DNA from: Luidia sarsii
Lineage: Eukaryota > Echinodermata > Asteroidea > Paxillosida > Luidiidae
NCBI GenBank assembly: GCA_949987565.1
Contig: OX465110.1
Coordinates: 16,222,394 to 16,286,393 of the forward strand
Direction: 5' to 3'
DNA length: 64,000 bases
The position numbers and the translations under genes are program-made. The notes below the pieces were generated by a model. The model saw only the letters and a list, made by a program, of their open reading frames with translations. It searched no databases and was not told the origin of the DNA. Of this stretch, positions 28,701 through 40,700 are shown one piece after another (position 1 is the first letter of the stretch; each line of letters opens with the position of its first letter).

Positions 28701-31700
28701 TAGAAGGTTCTTAGGAGGACCGTTGGAATTGGTCCCCCGTAGCTACCCTTGAAGCTTCCTACTTTTGGCGGGAAGGTTCCTCCACGCTTCACCGCTCCTC
28801 CAAGCCATACAAAACCCCTGATGATAGTTGGAATCCAGCAGTCTCCTGACGACGAGCAGAGTACACACTGCTCGAAACCTTGAGTCACCGGCTCTTTTCA
28901 GAGCCACACTCAGTCTGGAGATGATAAACATGGTGTCACCGCAAACCAATTAATAATGATTCCTACAAGATGTAAAATGCGTAACAAGGACACATAGTGT
29001 GAGGTCCCTCCATCCACCAACGTGTGACAGGGGGAAAGCACTTCATTGCCGAACCATGCACTCACTAAGGACCAACTGACTGGATAGAGGTTTTACCTAT
29101 TCCACTGTGTGTATCAGGAAGAGTCTTCCTGATCTTAATGGCAGTGCATCAATAATATCTGCCTTTGACTCTTTCAAGAGACGGGGGCACATCGATATCT
29201 CCTCGCTTGACCTTAAGAAAGAATCTTTCATTGACATGTTTTTCATAATTAAGGTGATATACAAAAATGTTGCAAACTGCTTACTGACTAAAATTACCAA
29301 AATGAAAATCTAAAATTTAGTGGGCCTGACGTTTCGATCCTAGCAGGACCTTTCTCAAAGGCAGAGAAAGGTCCTGCTAGGATCGAAACGTCAGGCCCAC
29401 TCAATTTTAGTTTTCATAATTCTCAGAAGTGAGAGGGCCTGACGTTTTGATCCTAGCAGGACCTTTGTCTTTGAAAGGTCCTGCTAGGATCCAAACGTCA
29501 GGCCCTCTCACTTTTGAGACTTTTGTATTGCAGGTTATTTTAGTCAGTCAGCAGTTTGCAACAGTTTTTGTATTAGCTTCGTTTTTCAAAATTATGTATT
29601 GGCTTGAGCTGTGGTGAGCCAGAGGATTACTGCTGCTAATCTTGCAATTCATGTGGCAACTTCCATCAAAAAGGGTCTTTGTACTGATTCGTATTGCTTT
29701 GTTCTAAGCTGAAAAGAGTCTTTGTTTAAAATGTGGACAATAGTGGTGCCCGGATTCGGAGGGCCCCGTCGCATAGTCAAGCCATTGGAGCTCCGGATTC
29801 GGAGGTCCCGGCGCGAAGTGGTTAAGAGAAGGAGTGTGGCTCTTAAAAGAGCCGGTAACTCAACATTTCGGGTAGTGTGGATTCTGCCCGTCATCAGGAG
29901 ACTAACAGTGCATGTCTGATGATGTAATATGGTGTCACCTCAAACCTCCTGCTTGGTCTTTCCACCATGCAAACCTTCAAATCTGATCTGGGTTTTTTAT
30001 TCAGATTAAACGAGCAGCGCTGGTGGACAGCAGGACGTCCATCACAGACGTCAAATTCTCCCCCCGACATCTGGGTCTTCAGCTGGTAAGGGAGAAAAAA
30101 AGCAAAGAATCTGATCTTTCCTGGCCAAATCTTCCTCATTTGTCCTCTTTTCTTCCGATGATCTTCATTTTCTTGTCTATTGCTCTCCCCCGCCTCACTT
30201 TGGCTTTGAGAAAAGGCTCAGGACAAGTTTTTGTTATTATTATTCAGATGAAAACCTAATCTTTTTTCATTGATTCGTGGGTTGTTGTTTTTTTGGACAT
30301 AACAAATGTATGATTTCCTTGCATAATTTTAACAGTCTCATTTGTTATTTGGTTTTGGGAGGGTTTCCTAACACGATTTATGCATTTAAGTAAGGATTTG
30401 CATCTAGTTCGTTTACTGTAATAGTGAGGCCATGAAGGCTTCGCCGCTCTTGTTAGAGCTAGCATGCATGTGACGATCTACGTTGATTTTTTTGGGTTGA
30501 TTTTCCAGGCCACGTGTTCAGCAGACGGTGTGGTGCGTTTCTACGAGGCTAGTGACGTAACTAATTTAGCAACATGGAGTGCTCAGGTAAAACACATATG
30601 GCACAGGGGGGAGGTCGAAGCGTGAATCGATCCGGTTTGCATTGTTAAGGAGAAGCCATTCGAAAGAGGTTTTGCCCTTACTCGGCGTGATAAACACTTG
30701 TGCTTTGCCCGGTGCCTGATAAACAGGAGAAGCCAGTTCAGGAGATACATGTACGCTCCGAGGGGTATCAGAGTCTTATCTGATTGTCTTTCACGGGCCA
30801 GATTCAACATCCAAACCCCTGCTTCAGTTTAAAATCCAGCAGTCTTTTTTTTTTTTTTTTTATAAAATTGATTAGGATCTGGAGGTTGCCATCATTAACT
30901 GATGATGAAGCCGTCCTTAGCACAGCAAAGATCACTCAGAAACTGACTGGTGGCCATACCATACTGGACATACATAATACACATGCAATCTTAGGGAGAA
31001 ACATTGTCGTCATTAATGGTACCTTTGGAGACACTCAACATTAGGGAGACATTTTATTGCCTCGCTAAGATCCTAAGTGCCCGATAAAAACATGTTTTGA
31101 ATCTCCATATTTTTTATAGTACATAGAGAATGCTCTCAAAGGAACACAGTGTGAATTTCAAGTTCATTGGTTTGGAGGATGTTTAGAAATAGGGACGTAG
31201 GGTTTGTGAAAGTTTGTGCACAACCCTATGGGAATGTCTCCCTAAGGTACCATCTATGGGAATGTCTCCCTAAGGTACCATCAACGGGAATGTCTCCCTA
31301 AGGTACCATCTATCGGAATGTCTCCCTAAGGTACCATCTATGGGAATGTCTCCCTAAGGTACCATCCATGGGAATGTCTCCCTAAGGTACCATCTATGGG
31401 AATGTCTCCCTAAGGTACCATCTATCGGAATGTCTCCCTAAGGTACCATCTATGGGAATGTCTCCCTAAGGTACCATCTATGGGAATGTCTCCCTAAGGT
31501 ACCATCCATGGGAATGTCTCCATAAGGTACCATCTATGGGAATGTCTCCCTAAGGTACCATCTATGGGAATGTCTCCCTTAGATACTATCTATGGGAATG
31601 TCTCCCTAAGGTACCATCAACGGGAATGTCTCCCTAAGGTACCATCTATGGGAAATTGGGAATGTCTCCCTAAGGTACCATCAACGGGAATGTCTCCCTA

Positions 31701-34700
31701 AGGTACCATCAACGGGAATGTCTCCCTAAGGTACCATCCAGGGTGATTGGTACTTTATTCATTATTAGGAGGGTTGCAGTGCCGCCATGTAAAGGGTTGC
31801 TCTTTTGCCAGTGAGTTCTGAGAAGAACCGGAGGGTTTCACTGGACATTTGGCACAGCGCGCTCTGTTCATCTTCAGGAGAAAGAGTGCCAGTGTCATGT
31901 CGGTGCTGCACTCAAGAACCCACTGCAGGATTGTAGTAGCCTTGAGGCTCATTATTGGTTCCCGATGGGAAGATCCTCTCTGTGGTTGGCCGTAGTATTC
32001 ATTGATTATCATTGAAAAGCATGCATAGCTCTGTGCTCTCTTGCAATCTTTTTGCCACATTGGTGGTTGATGAAATTCCTGGCAATTGAGGTTGGGGTCA
32101 GCAGTTTCATTTGCAACTTGCCATCAGTCGATGGACGAGGGCGCCATACAGTCAACTAGTTGCGGGTTACTTTGCAGCTGACATGAATCAAGTTAAGATG
32201 AGGGCTTGTCCGTACTCATTCTCGAGTCCTCCAGGGTAGCAGCCGTCATGTGTTGCGCACTTCGCTCAGTGAGTGTGTTTTCTCTCTTACTTTCTCTGTC
32301 TGCAAACAGGAAGAAATTCAGACCAAGTTAAACTGCAGCTGCCTGTCGTGGAATCCCTCAAGGTAATGGACCAATGCAAAGTCAGGACGTGATGAAATTG
32401 ACTGGCCAGGGGATGCCACTTCATGGAAGACCAAGGGCCGATTTCATGAAACTCTTCTTAACTTAATACGCGGTGCAGAGTTACGACGTATTGCATCTCT
32501 GCCACGCGTTGTGCGATCCATTTCATTAAACACGTCGTAGGGGCGATGCGTTTAATATTCATTTTGACTCGTTTTAAAGTGTTGATCGAGCCTAATTTCC
32601 ATGCCACTACGACTGTTTGCTGCACCAGCGCTCGCTTCTGATAGCAGCTGTTGCGCAGTTGCTACGAAACAAACACGGCGATTGCAAGAGAGGAGAGGCC
32701 AAAAATTTGACGTTCACGATATCGTCTGCATTTGGAGCCGCATGTGAGCGGACAGTAAATTTAGAAGGGCCTCTTCCAATTTTTTTTTTTTTTCTACAGG
32801 CAATGTCTTGTTCGATTTTCTTTACCTTCATTTTATGTCCAATTTAATTTTCAACCCTGTCCACGAATTTGAAAATACCTTCTTGCGTGAAGCGGTATCG
32901 CTGATAAAAATCTCCTCATTATTCATCTGATCCAAAGGATTCCTTCTATACCAAAAGACCCTTTGTTAGAGTGCCCGTCACGCTTCTTGTTCTGCTACTA
33001 GTACTAGCATCAGCGCCATTTTCTTCAATTTGTATGGTTTGTGCATGTAGACGGTAGTTACGACGACACACAAACACGTCTTAACTGACGTCTTAACTGA
33101 CGTCTTAACTGACGACGTGTTTTTTGTCCAGCAACTTGCGACGCATTCAACGCATCGCAAGTTTTGTGAAATGGATCTGCCACGCGCCGTAAAGTTGCGA
33201 CGTGTTACAGAGCTTTATGAAATCGGCCCCAGTGGTGGATTTCACAAAGCCTTACGATGCAGGGTGACTCAACTTACGATGGATAACCCATCGTAGGTTG
33301 TGATCATAGATCGTATGGTCTCTGTGCATCTCTCATTGTCTTGAGATGGTTCGTAAGTCACGACGGGTTTGATGAAATCGACCCCAGGTGTTCACGGACG
33401 AGTTTTGTCTTCTTTTGTTGTCAGGGTGCATCCACCGATGGTTGCCGTGGGCAGTGATGACTCCAGCCCATCCGGTGGAGGCAAAGTGCAGATTTACGAG
33501 TATAAGGAGAACGAGAGGCAAGTCGGGGGGGGGGGGGAGTCCCGGCGTAATTTCTTTTTTTCGTCAGAGGGTTGGGGGAATTATCATAAATGGGGTGTCA
33601 TAATCTTCTTTTGTCGCAATTTTCTTTGAAAACAATTTGACACGCCCATTTATAATCATTTTAAAGAATTGCCCTTAACCCACCTACGAAAAAAGAAATA
33701 CCCGGGAGGGCCTGACGTCTCAATGATAAGATGACTTTCCTGCAAAGACTGCCTTTGAGTCCCACCAGAAATTGAGATGCCAGGCCCTGTTGATTTTTGG
33801 CGAGCTGCGAAACAGTACGAGCCTATATAATACCGATTTCCCTCCATCCAGTTGTCTGCAATCAGATGAACTTTTTTTTGATTAAGATGAAACCTATTTT
33901 TTTTGGTGCTTCTTATTTTTTGGGGGAACATAGTCAAATTGATCTCTACCACCTCAAATTAGAGTTTATTCTCCTAAAATTGATTATTTTAATCAAGATT
34001 ATATAAAAATGTTAAAGTTTTTATTATTGTACCTGTATTCCAGACTGTACTGTATGACTGCTTCGCTGTTCTATTTTGTTTTTTTCTGATAGCTGTATAA
34101 TTCTGGTCACTGAGTCAGCAAACATTCCATAGCATTATTCATGTACAGTGTATTTCAAGACGATGTGATATACAAAAATGTTGACGATGTGATATACAAA
34201 ACTGCTTACTGACTAAAATTACCAGAATGCAAATCTCAAAATTTTGTGGGCCTGACGTTTCGATCCTAGCAGGACCTTTCTCAAAGGTCCTGCTAGGATC
34301 GAAACGTCAGGCCCACTAAATTTTGTATTTCAATACGAGAGATTTTGTGAGCGTGTTGCCATCACTCTTGTCCGTCCTCTCCCTCAGGAAGAAAAAGTGG
34401 AACAAGACGGAGACGCTGATGAGCATCACGGAGGCTGTCCACGACCTGGCCTTTGCCCCCAACCTAGGCCGCTCCTACCACGTCATCGCCGTGGCAACCA
34501 AAGATGTCCGCATCTTGACCCTCAAGCCACTGCGGTAAATTCACTGCGTCCTCCTCCTCCAGATCAGTCAACTGATCACCGATGCTCCTTCCGTCATGAC
34601 GAAATGACGGCGTTTGGAGGGGACGAGCCCCAAGTCAGCGCCTATTTCACCTCTGTGCTCCTCTTTCTTGTTTTTTTTTCAGGGATGTAAGACTTCGGGA

Positions 34701-37700
34701 AATTTCAGGATTTCCAGAAATGGCGTGTTTTATTTTTAATGTCAAATGGGTATCTCAAAATGCTCATTCTTATCTGTTAAAACCCTAAAAACTGAAGGGT
34801 GCCTGCACCCCTGCCATGAATCTCTTGGTCACGTAAGCGCTCACTCGCAGTCACATCTCTCGGTGGCGTAAGCGCTCACTTGCAGTTGCACAATTGATTG
34901 GCCTTAAGTGATTTTCAGGAGATGACTTTGTCGGTCACTTACATCCCTGCTTTCTTTCTCTCCTTCCCCCCAGGCGAGATGCGAGCTCTATGGGCTCCAT
35001 GGGACTGGACATCAAGCAGCCAGCACAGCTGGATCACAACAATCAGCAGGTTAGTTGTTTGCGTGTGGTTTATTCAGCCGGAAGAGGAGGGATGTTCCCA
35101 CGCATCTGTACCCTCAATACTGTCCTCATTCCTCATGGCGATTACACTATCACCACCACTTGTGCTACTGTGTTATTATCATCCTCTGCATCCTCTGCAT
35201 CCTACCCGCTGTCCTCCATTTTCTCCTCTTCTTCCTACCCCCCCTCTCTTCCAACTATCCCTCCTCTTTCACCCCTTACGTTGCCTCATCCTCACTCCCC
35301 CACCCCTCTTGCACATCCTCTTTCTCGCAAAACTCTCAATTTTGTTTTACTCCTCGTCCATCTCTAGCACAGTCTGTTGTATGTTATTGTCACCGTCATC
35401 AGCATTCTCACCACCAACATCACCACCTTCACCCTCATTATCTCCACAATCACCATCTTCACCATCATCACCATCACCACCCTTAATGGCATCATCACCA
35501 TCAACATCACCTTCACCCTCATTATCTCCACAATCACCATCTTCACCATCATCACCATCACCACCCTTAATGGCATCATCACCATCAACATCACCTTCAC
35601 CCTCATTATCTCCACAATCACCATCTTCACCATCATCACCATCACCACCCTTAATGGCATCATCACCATCAACATCACCTTCACCCTCATTATCTCCACA
35701 ATCACCATCTTCACCATCATCACCATCACCACCCTTAATGGCATCATCACCATCAACATCACCTTCACCCTCATTATCTCCACAATCACCATCTTCACCA
35801 TCACCATCACTACTAATACTACTACTTGGCAGATGCATCCGAGATAGAGTAGACAATTCCTTGCCAAATATCTCTATCCAATATCAATGTCAGTCTGCAT
35901 GTCTGCTATATCATGCCCAATATCTCTTGCAATGCATTCGATATAGTTCAGAGGTCATCTTTCTTTGTTTGGGTAGGGTAATCTAGTCACTACCATCTCC
36001 TCCACTGCCATCATCACCTCCATCATCCTCATTGCCACATGACCCCAATCGTTTTCTTCCTATCAAAGCAGCCTAGCCATCTACTCACACCTAGCCTTTT
36101 TTTTCCCCAGGTTTGGCGGGTCAGTTGGAATGTCACAGGCACCATCCTAGCCTCCTCAAGTGATGATGGCCATGTCAGACTTTGGAAAGGTCAGTTGACA
36201 GCAGACTTTTATGTCTTGTGACTTGGACTTGGACTGACTGACTGACTCGGACTGACTGACTGGAACTTGGACTCAGACTCAACTTGTATGACTCTTGACT
36301 TGGACTTGGACTGACTGACTGACTGACTGACTGACTGACTGACTGACTGACTGACTGACTGACTGACTGACTGACTGACTGACTGACTCGGACTGACTGA
36401 CTGGAACTTTGACTCAGACTCAACTTGTATGACTCGTGACTTGGACTTGGACTGACTGACTGACTGACTGACTGACTGACTGACTGACTGACTGACTGAC
36501 TGACTGACTGACTGACTGACTGACTGACTGACTGACTGACTGACTGACTGACTGACTGACTGACTGACTGACTGACTGACTGACTGACTGACTGACTGAC
36601 TGACTAGAACTTGGACTCAGACTCAACTTGTATGACTCAGGACTTGGACGTGGACTGACTGACTGACTGACTAGAACTTGGACTCAGACTCAACTTGTAT
36701 GACTCGTGACTTGGACTTGGACTGACTGACTGACTGACTAGAACTTAGACTCGGACTCAACTTGTATTACTTGTGACTTGGACTTGGACTGACTGACTGA
36801 CTGACTGACTGACTGACTGACTGACTAAGACTGACTAACTGGAACTTGGACTCAGACTCAACTTGTATGACTCGTGACTTGGACTTGGACTTGGACTGAC
36901 TGACTGACTGACTGACTGACTGACTGACTGACTCAGACTAGGACTCAGACTCAACTTGTATGACTTATGACTCGATGAAATAAACCCATACCCTCAAAAA
37001 TACGGTTCTAATCCTGTTGAACCGAGGAAGACTATGCCGTTGGTCCCTGAGTCCTTTCTCCAAGAGACTCAGAATTTGGACTGCTTCCAAACTCGTGTCT
37101 TCCTCTTCAAGGCAAACAAATTAAAGGAAAAACTTCCCCTTCCAAATCGTTTTTAGCCAATTACCTGGACAACTGGAAGTGTTTCCAGGAACTAAAGGGA
37201 GATGGAACTGCCGTACCCATGCCAATGCCAAACTTTAATCGGGAACATCAGCAGCAGCAGGCACAACAGCTGCAGCAGCAGCAGGTGCAGCTGTCCCAGG
37301 CACCTGCAGGAGGAGCCAGGCAGGTGGCTGCGGCGCAAGACCCCACAGTAGACACCAGCCGAGTCAACAGGTACACCATGCGTAATTTGTAAAACAGTGG
37401 GGGGGAAATGTCCACTCCGCGCCCCCCATCCCCAATACCCCCCCCCCCCAAAATGCACACACTGCAACTGCCATCAGCTTCAACTGACCATAAGGTCATC
37501 TTTGCCACCGTTGTCACCACCATGGAGTCTGTCACGGTCATGAACCTCGTCAATGGTCATCCACTTTGTCATCGCAAGCATTCTCAGACAGTCACATCGC
37601 CAAGGTTGTCATGTCGTGGCACAGCATCATTCCAGGACTCGCCCTCTCCTTGAGAAACCATTGAAAAAGCGGATTCCTATGTCTTAGGATATTTTTTTTT

Positions 37701-40700
37701 TAAAGCCCCTACACAACATTGGTCGAGGTCAAAGAATAGCATCCATACATTGTCTGATCCAACATATGCATGAAATAGCACTCCTGTGATAATTTCAGCT
37801 CAATCCGCCAACCGAGTCTCGCGAAAATCGTGAAAACTGCTTCATTTGTTTCTCGAAAATGCAGCATTCAACGCCGTACTGTTCCGAAAAATAGTTTAGG
37901 TCTCGGTGAGATGTAAACAATTTCTTTTACTCTTTTCTCCCAAAATACAACATTTTAGGCAGAAATATTTCAGTGCAAGGTTTCTACTATAACCATCTTC
38001 AAACTGTATAAGTCTCATGTAAATCTGTGAACATTTCTGTTTTTCGATCCTACCAATGTTGTGTAGGGGCTTTAAATCACTGGTGTCGATTGGAACCAAA
38101 ATAAAAAAAAATCCTTGCTTTTTATTTGAGGGTTTTTCTGCCGAATTTGCTGTTCTCATTGAGGTAATTCCATCCTGAGATTGTCACTTCTGATAATCAA
38201 CGCCATTTGCCGCCCAAATTGCAGAGGCATTGTGTCTTGGTGAGTCAGACACAGACCAGCTCCTCCAGTTCAACACCCACAGGAAACACCCAGGCCAGAT
38301 CAAAATAGGACTGGCTGCTGTGGCTAGGGTTGTGGCTAAGACTGTGCCTGTACAAAGCTCATGGAAGACAGACGTGCTGTCAGCGGTAGCGACACCCATA
38401 AGCTGCAGCCGTAACTCTCAAATTCAGATCGCCGACATCAATGGCTAGTCAGCAGTTTCAGTATATTGGCCACTGTGTCATTTAAGTTGACTATCCATTG
38501 TCAGTCAGTTACTCTCCACAAATATGCCAGCCTTTAATACTAGGGGAAAAAAGGTTGTTCATGGTGGAAAATGATAACCAAGCCATCAAAGTGAGGCAAT
38601 AAGCAGCTTATCATTCCCAGCAAAGACAATTTGACTAGTTGGGAAGGTCACCATCTAAGGGCTGGATAGCTCAGGTGTGTAGCTAACTTAGACCGCTGGA
38701 ACCCTAAAACCAAGTCTCAGGTTCAAAAACCCGGTCCAGTCTAAGTTTTCTTTGTCCTTTTTTTTTTTATTCCAAATTATTTAGTTCCGAGTTAGTGGTA
38801 CCCTCATTGTTTGAATTTATCATCGCGAGTCATTTTGTTTTGCTCCTGATGAAAATAATTTAATCTTAATGCAGTGAAATAAACATAAGAGTACCTTCTT
38901 CCAAGTGACGCTCTGCCATTTACTTACTCTCAGGATCCCAAATGAGATGAATTATTTGGGGAAGAGCAATCACATTTCTGACTCAAACTCTGAATATGTA
39001 TAGTACTTTGCTGTGTTTCTCAGCAGAAGATCTCAATTTTATTTTTTTGTGGCGGTGGAAAGATAACATGCAACGGAGATAATGCTGAGTCATTCTGTTG
39101 TCAACTTGTAATCAGCCATTGAGTGTTATGCTTGTAAGCCTCATTTGTATTGTTTGGGAGTTATGGAGTCTTTAGCCCGGGTATAACGAAACTGTAACAG
39201 AGGCCATACATAGGGTCATAACTAAGGCCGATACCCTTCATACCTTTACCTGGAAGGTCAGGCAGTGAATCACGAATATAGAGTAAGGACAGATGTTCCT
39301 GTCTTTATCATTTCATGTTCTTTTGTTTGTTGTTGCTTTTCTTTCTGTGAGAATTCTTTCCAAATTAAGCTAAATCGACTCATTTTTATTTTGATTTGCT
39401 CCCTGCTGGGTCAGAAAATACAGCAATTACTCAAACTACTGTCATATGTACTTGAGATAAAAAAAGGTTATTTGATAAAGAGTAAGACAAATACCCTGTT
39501 ACTTGTTTTCTTGACTGAAGAAAATAAAGACAAAACAATTTTACTATTAGTTTCAGCTGTCATGCAATTTCATTTTTTTTCAGTTGCTCATTTAGAAGCT
39601 CTGCTTTGATTGACCACCAGGCGTTGGCTGCGTAGAATAGCTTTCATGTTTAATACTTTGTCAATGTCCACCGTCCATTGCATCATCGACTCCCCAGCAT
39701 ACTAGGTGAATCAGACCATTTTTTTGACACGCTTACCTTCATGAATTTCACCAGGGGCCAATTTCATAGAGCTGCTTAAGCACCAGAATTTGCTGAAGCA
39801 CAAAATGTCATGATTCACAAAGATCACTTTGCCAAACCAAACTTCACTTGTGTTTCATGCTGAGTGAAGAATAATGGAATACAAGTCAGAAGCAATTGCC
39901 ATCACATCGTAATGTGCTTTGTAAGTTTGTTATTCTGAATTACACAGGGAAGAGTTTACACGCTTTGAGGAGCCCCTTAAGCGTGAAAATCTGCTAAGCA
40001 GAAAAAGTCTTCCTCGTGTTTGCAGGATTACAACCGCACAGTGATGTGATTACAATTGCTTTCGACTTGCATTCCACTCTTCTTGACTAAGCATGAAACA
40101 TAAGTGAACGGTTTGGGTTGACAAGGTGATCCTATGACCGTTTACGAAATGAATGCTTAGGCTCGGGCCTCGGGCTTCGTCTCTGTCTGAGCTGACAAAA
40201 CCTGGAAATCCAGGTTTTGGCTTGTTTCCCAATTTGAAGGTTTTTTGGCTTGATAGGTACAGAGTAATCATCAAGCAACTGGGGCCAAATGCTTGTTTTT
40301 AGATGGCTGTGATATTACCGAAGCCTAAGCCCAAGCCTAAGCCTTCATTTCGTAAAAGGCCCAAGATTCTATGAATCATGACTTTTTGTGCAAATCTTGG
40401 CGTGTAAGCAGCTGTATGAAATTGGCGTTGTTGAGTGCTTCTCATGAGTGGGAGTACTTGAACATGAGTACGAGCACAAAAGTACGAGAGCTAGGCAAAA
40501 GGAAAGTTCGGGTCTGAGTACAAACATAAAATGTGCTTCAGTGCAAGTACAAGTACTAAAACTCCGGTTTTCACATCGTCCCATGATCGCACAACCAGTC
40601 AGCCATATTCCACAATGCAAACCTGAAACGTGCGCCGCCAAGCCCATAGAAGCTAATGCCCCATGCACATGGCTTGCTGTGCTATGCATTCTTCTTTGAT

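Larger units (their letters stand above)
33518..34387. other. SEH1 intron 8 (GC-AG)
   Basis: Begins GCAAGT and ends CCCTCAG. Contains a G-run (33526-33537), a diverged family A copy (33705-33800) and a full family A palindrome (34199-34325). Confidence 0.75.

Noticed and set aside
31230..31739. CRISPR-like direct repeats
   Set aside because: Units are contiguous without spacers, in an animal intron; a minisatellite.
33518..33527. GT donor at 33522 instead of the GC donor
   Set aside because: Would put exon 9 out of frame and lose the conserved KWNKTETLM sequence.
34898..35986. 362-residue Ser/Pro-rich open frame and other long frames over the same array
   Set aside because: Produced by the 84-bp minisatellite (multiple of 3, no stops) inside SEH1 intron 10; also open in other frames; overlaps SEH1 exon 10 in another frame.
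36175..36626. Ser-Gln-Ser-Val repeat frames on the minus strand
   Set aside because: Direct translation of the GACT tetranucleotide array.
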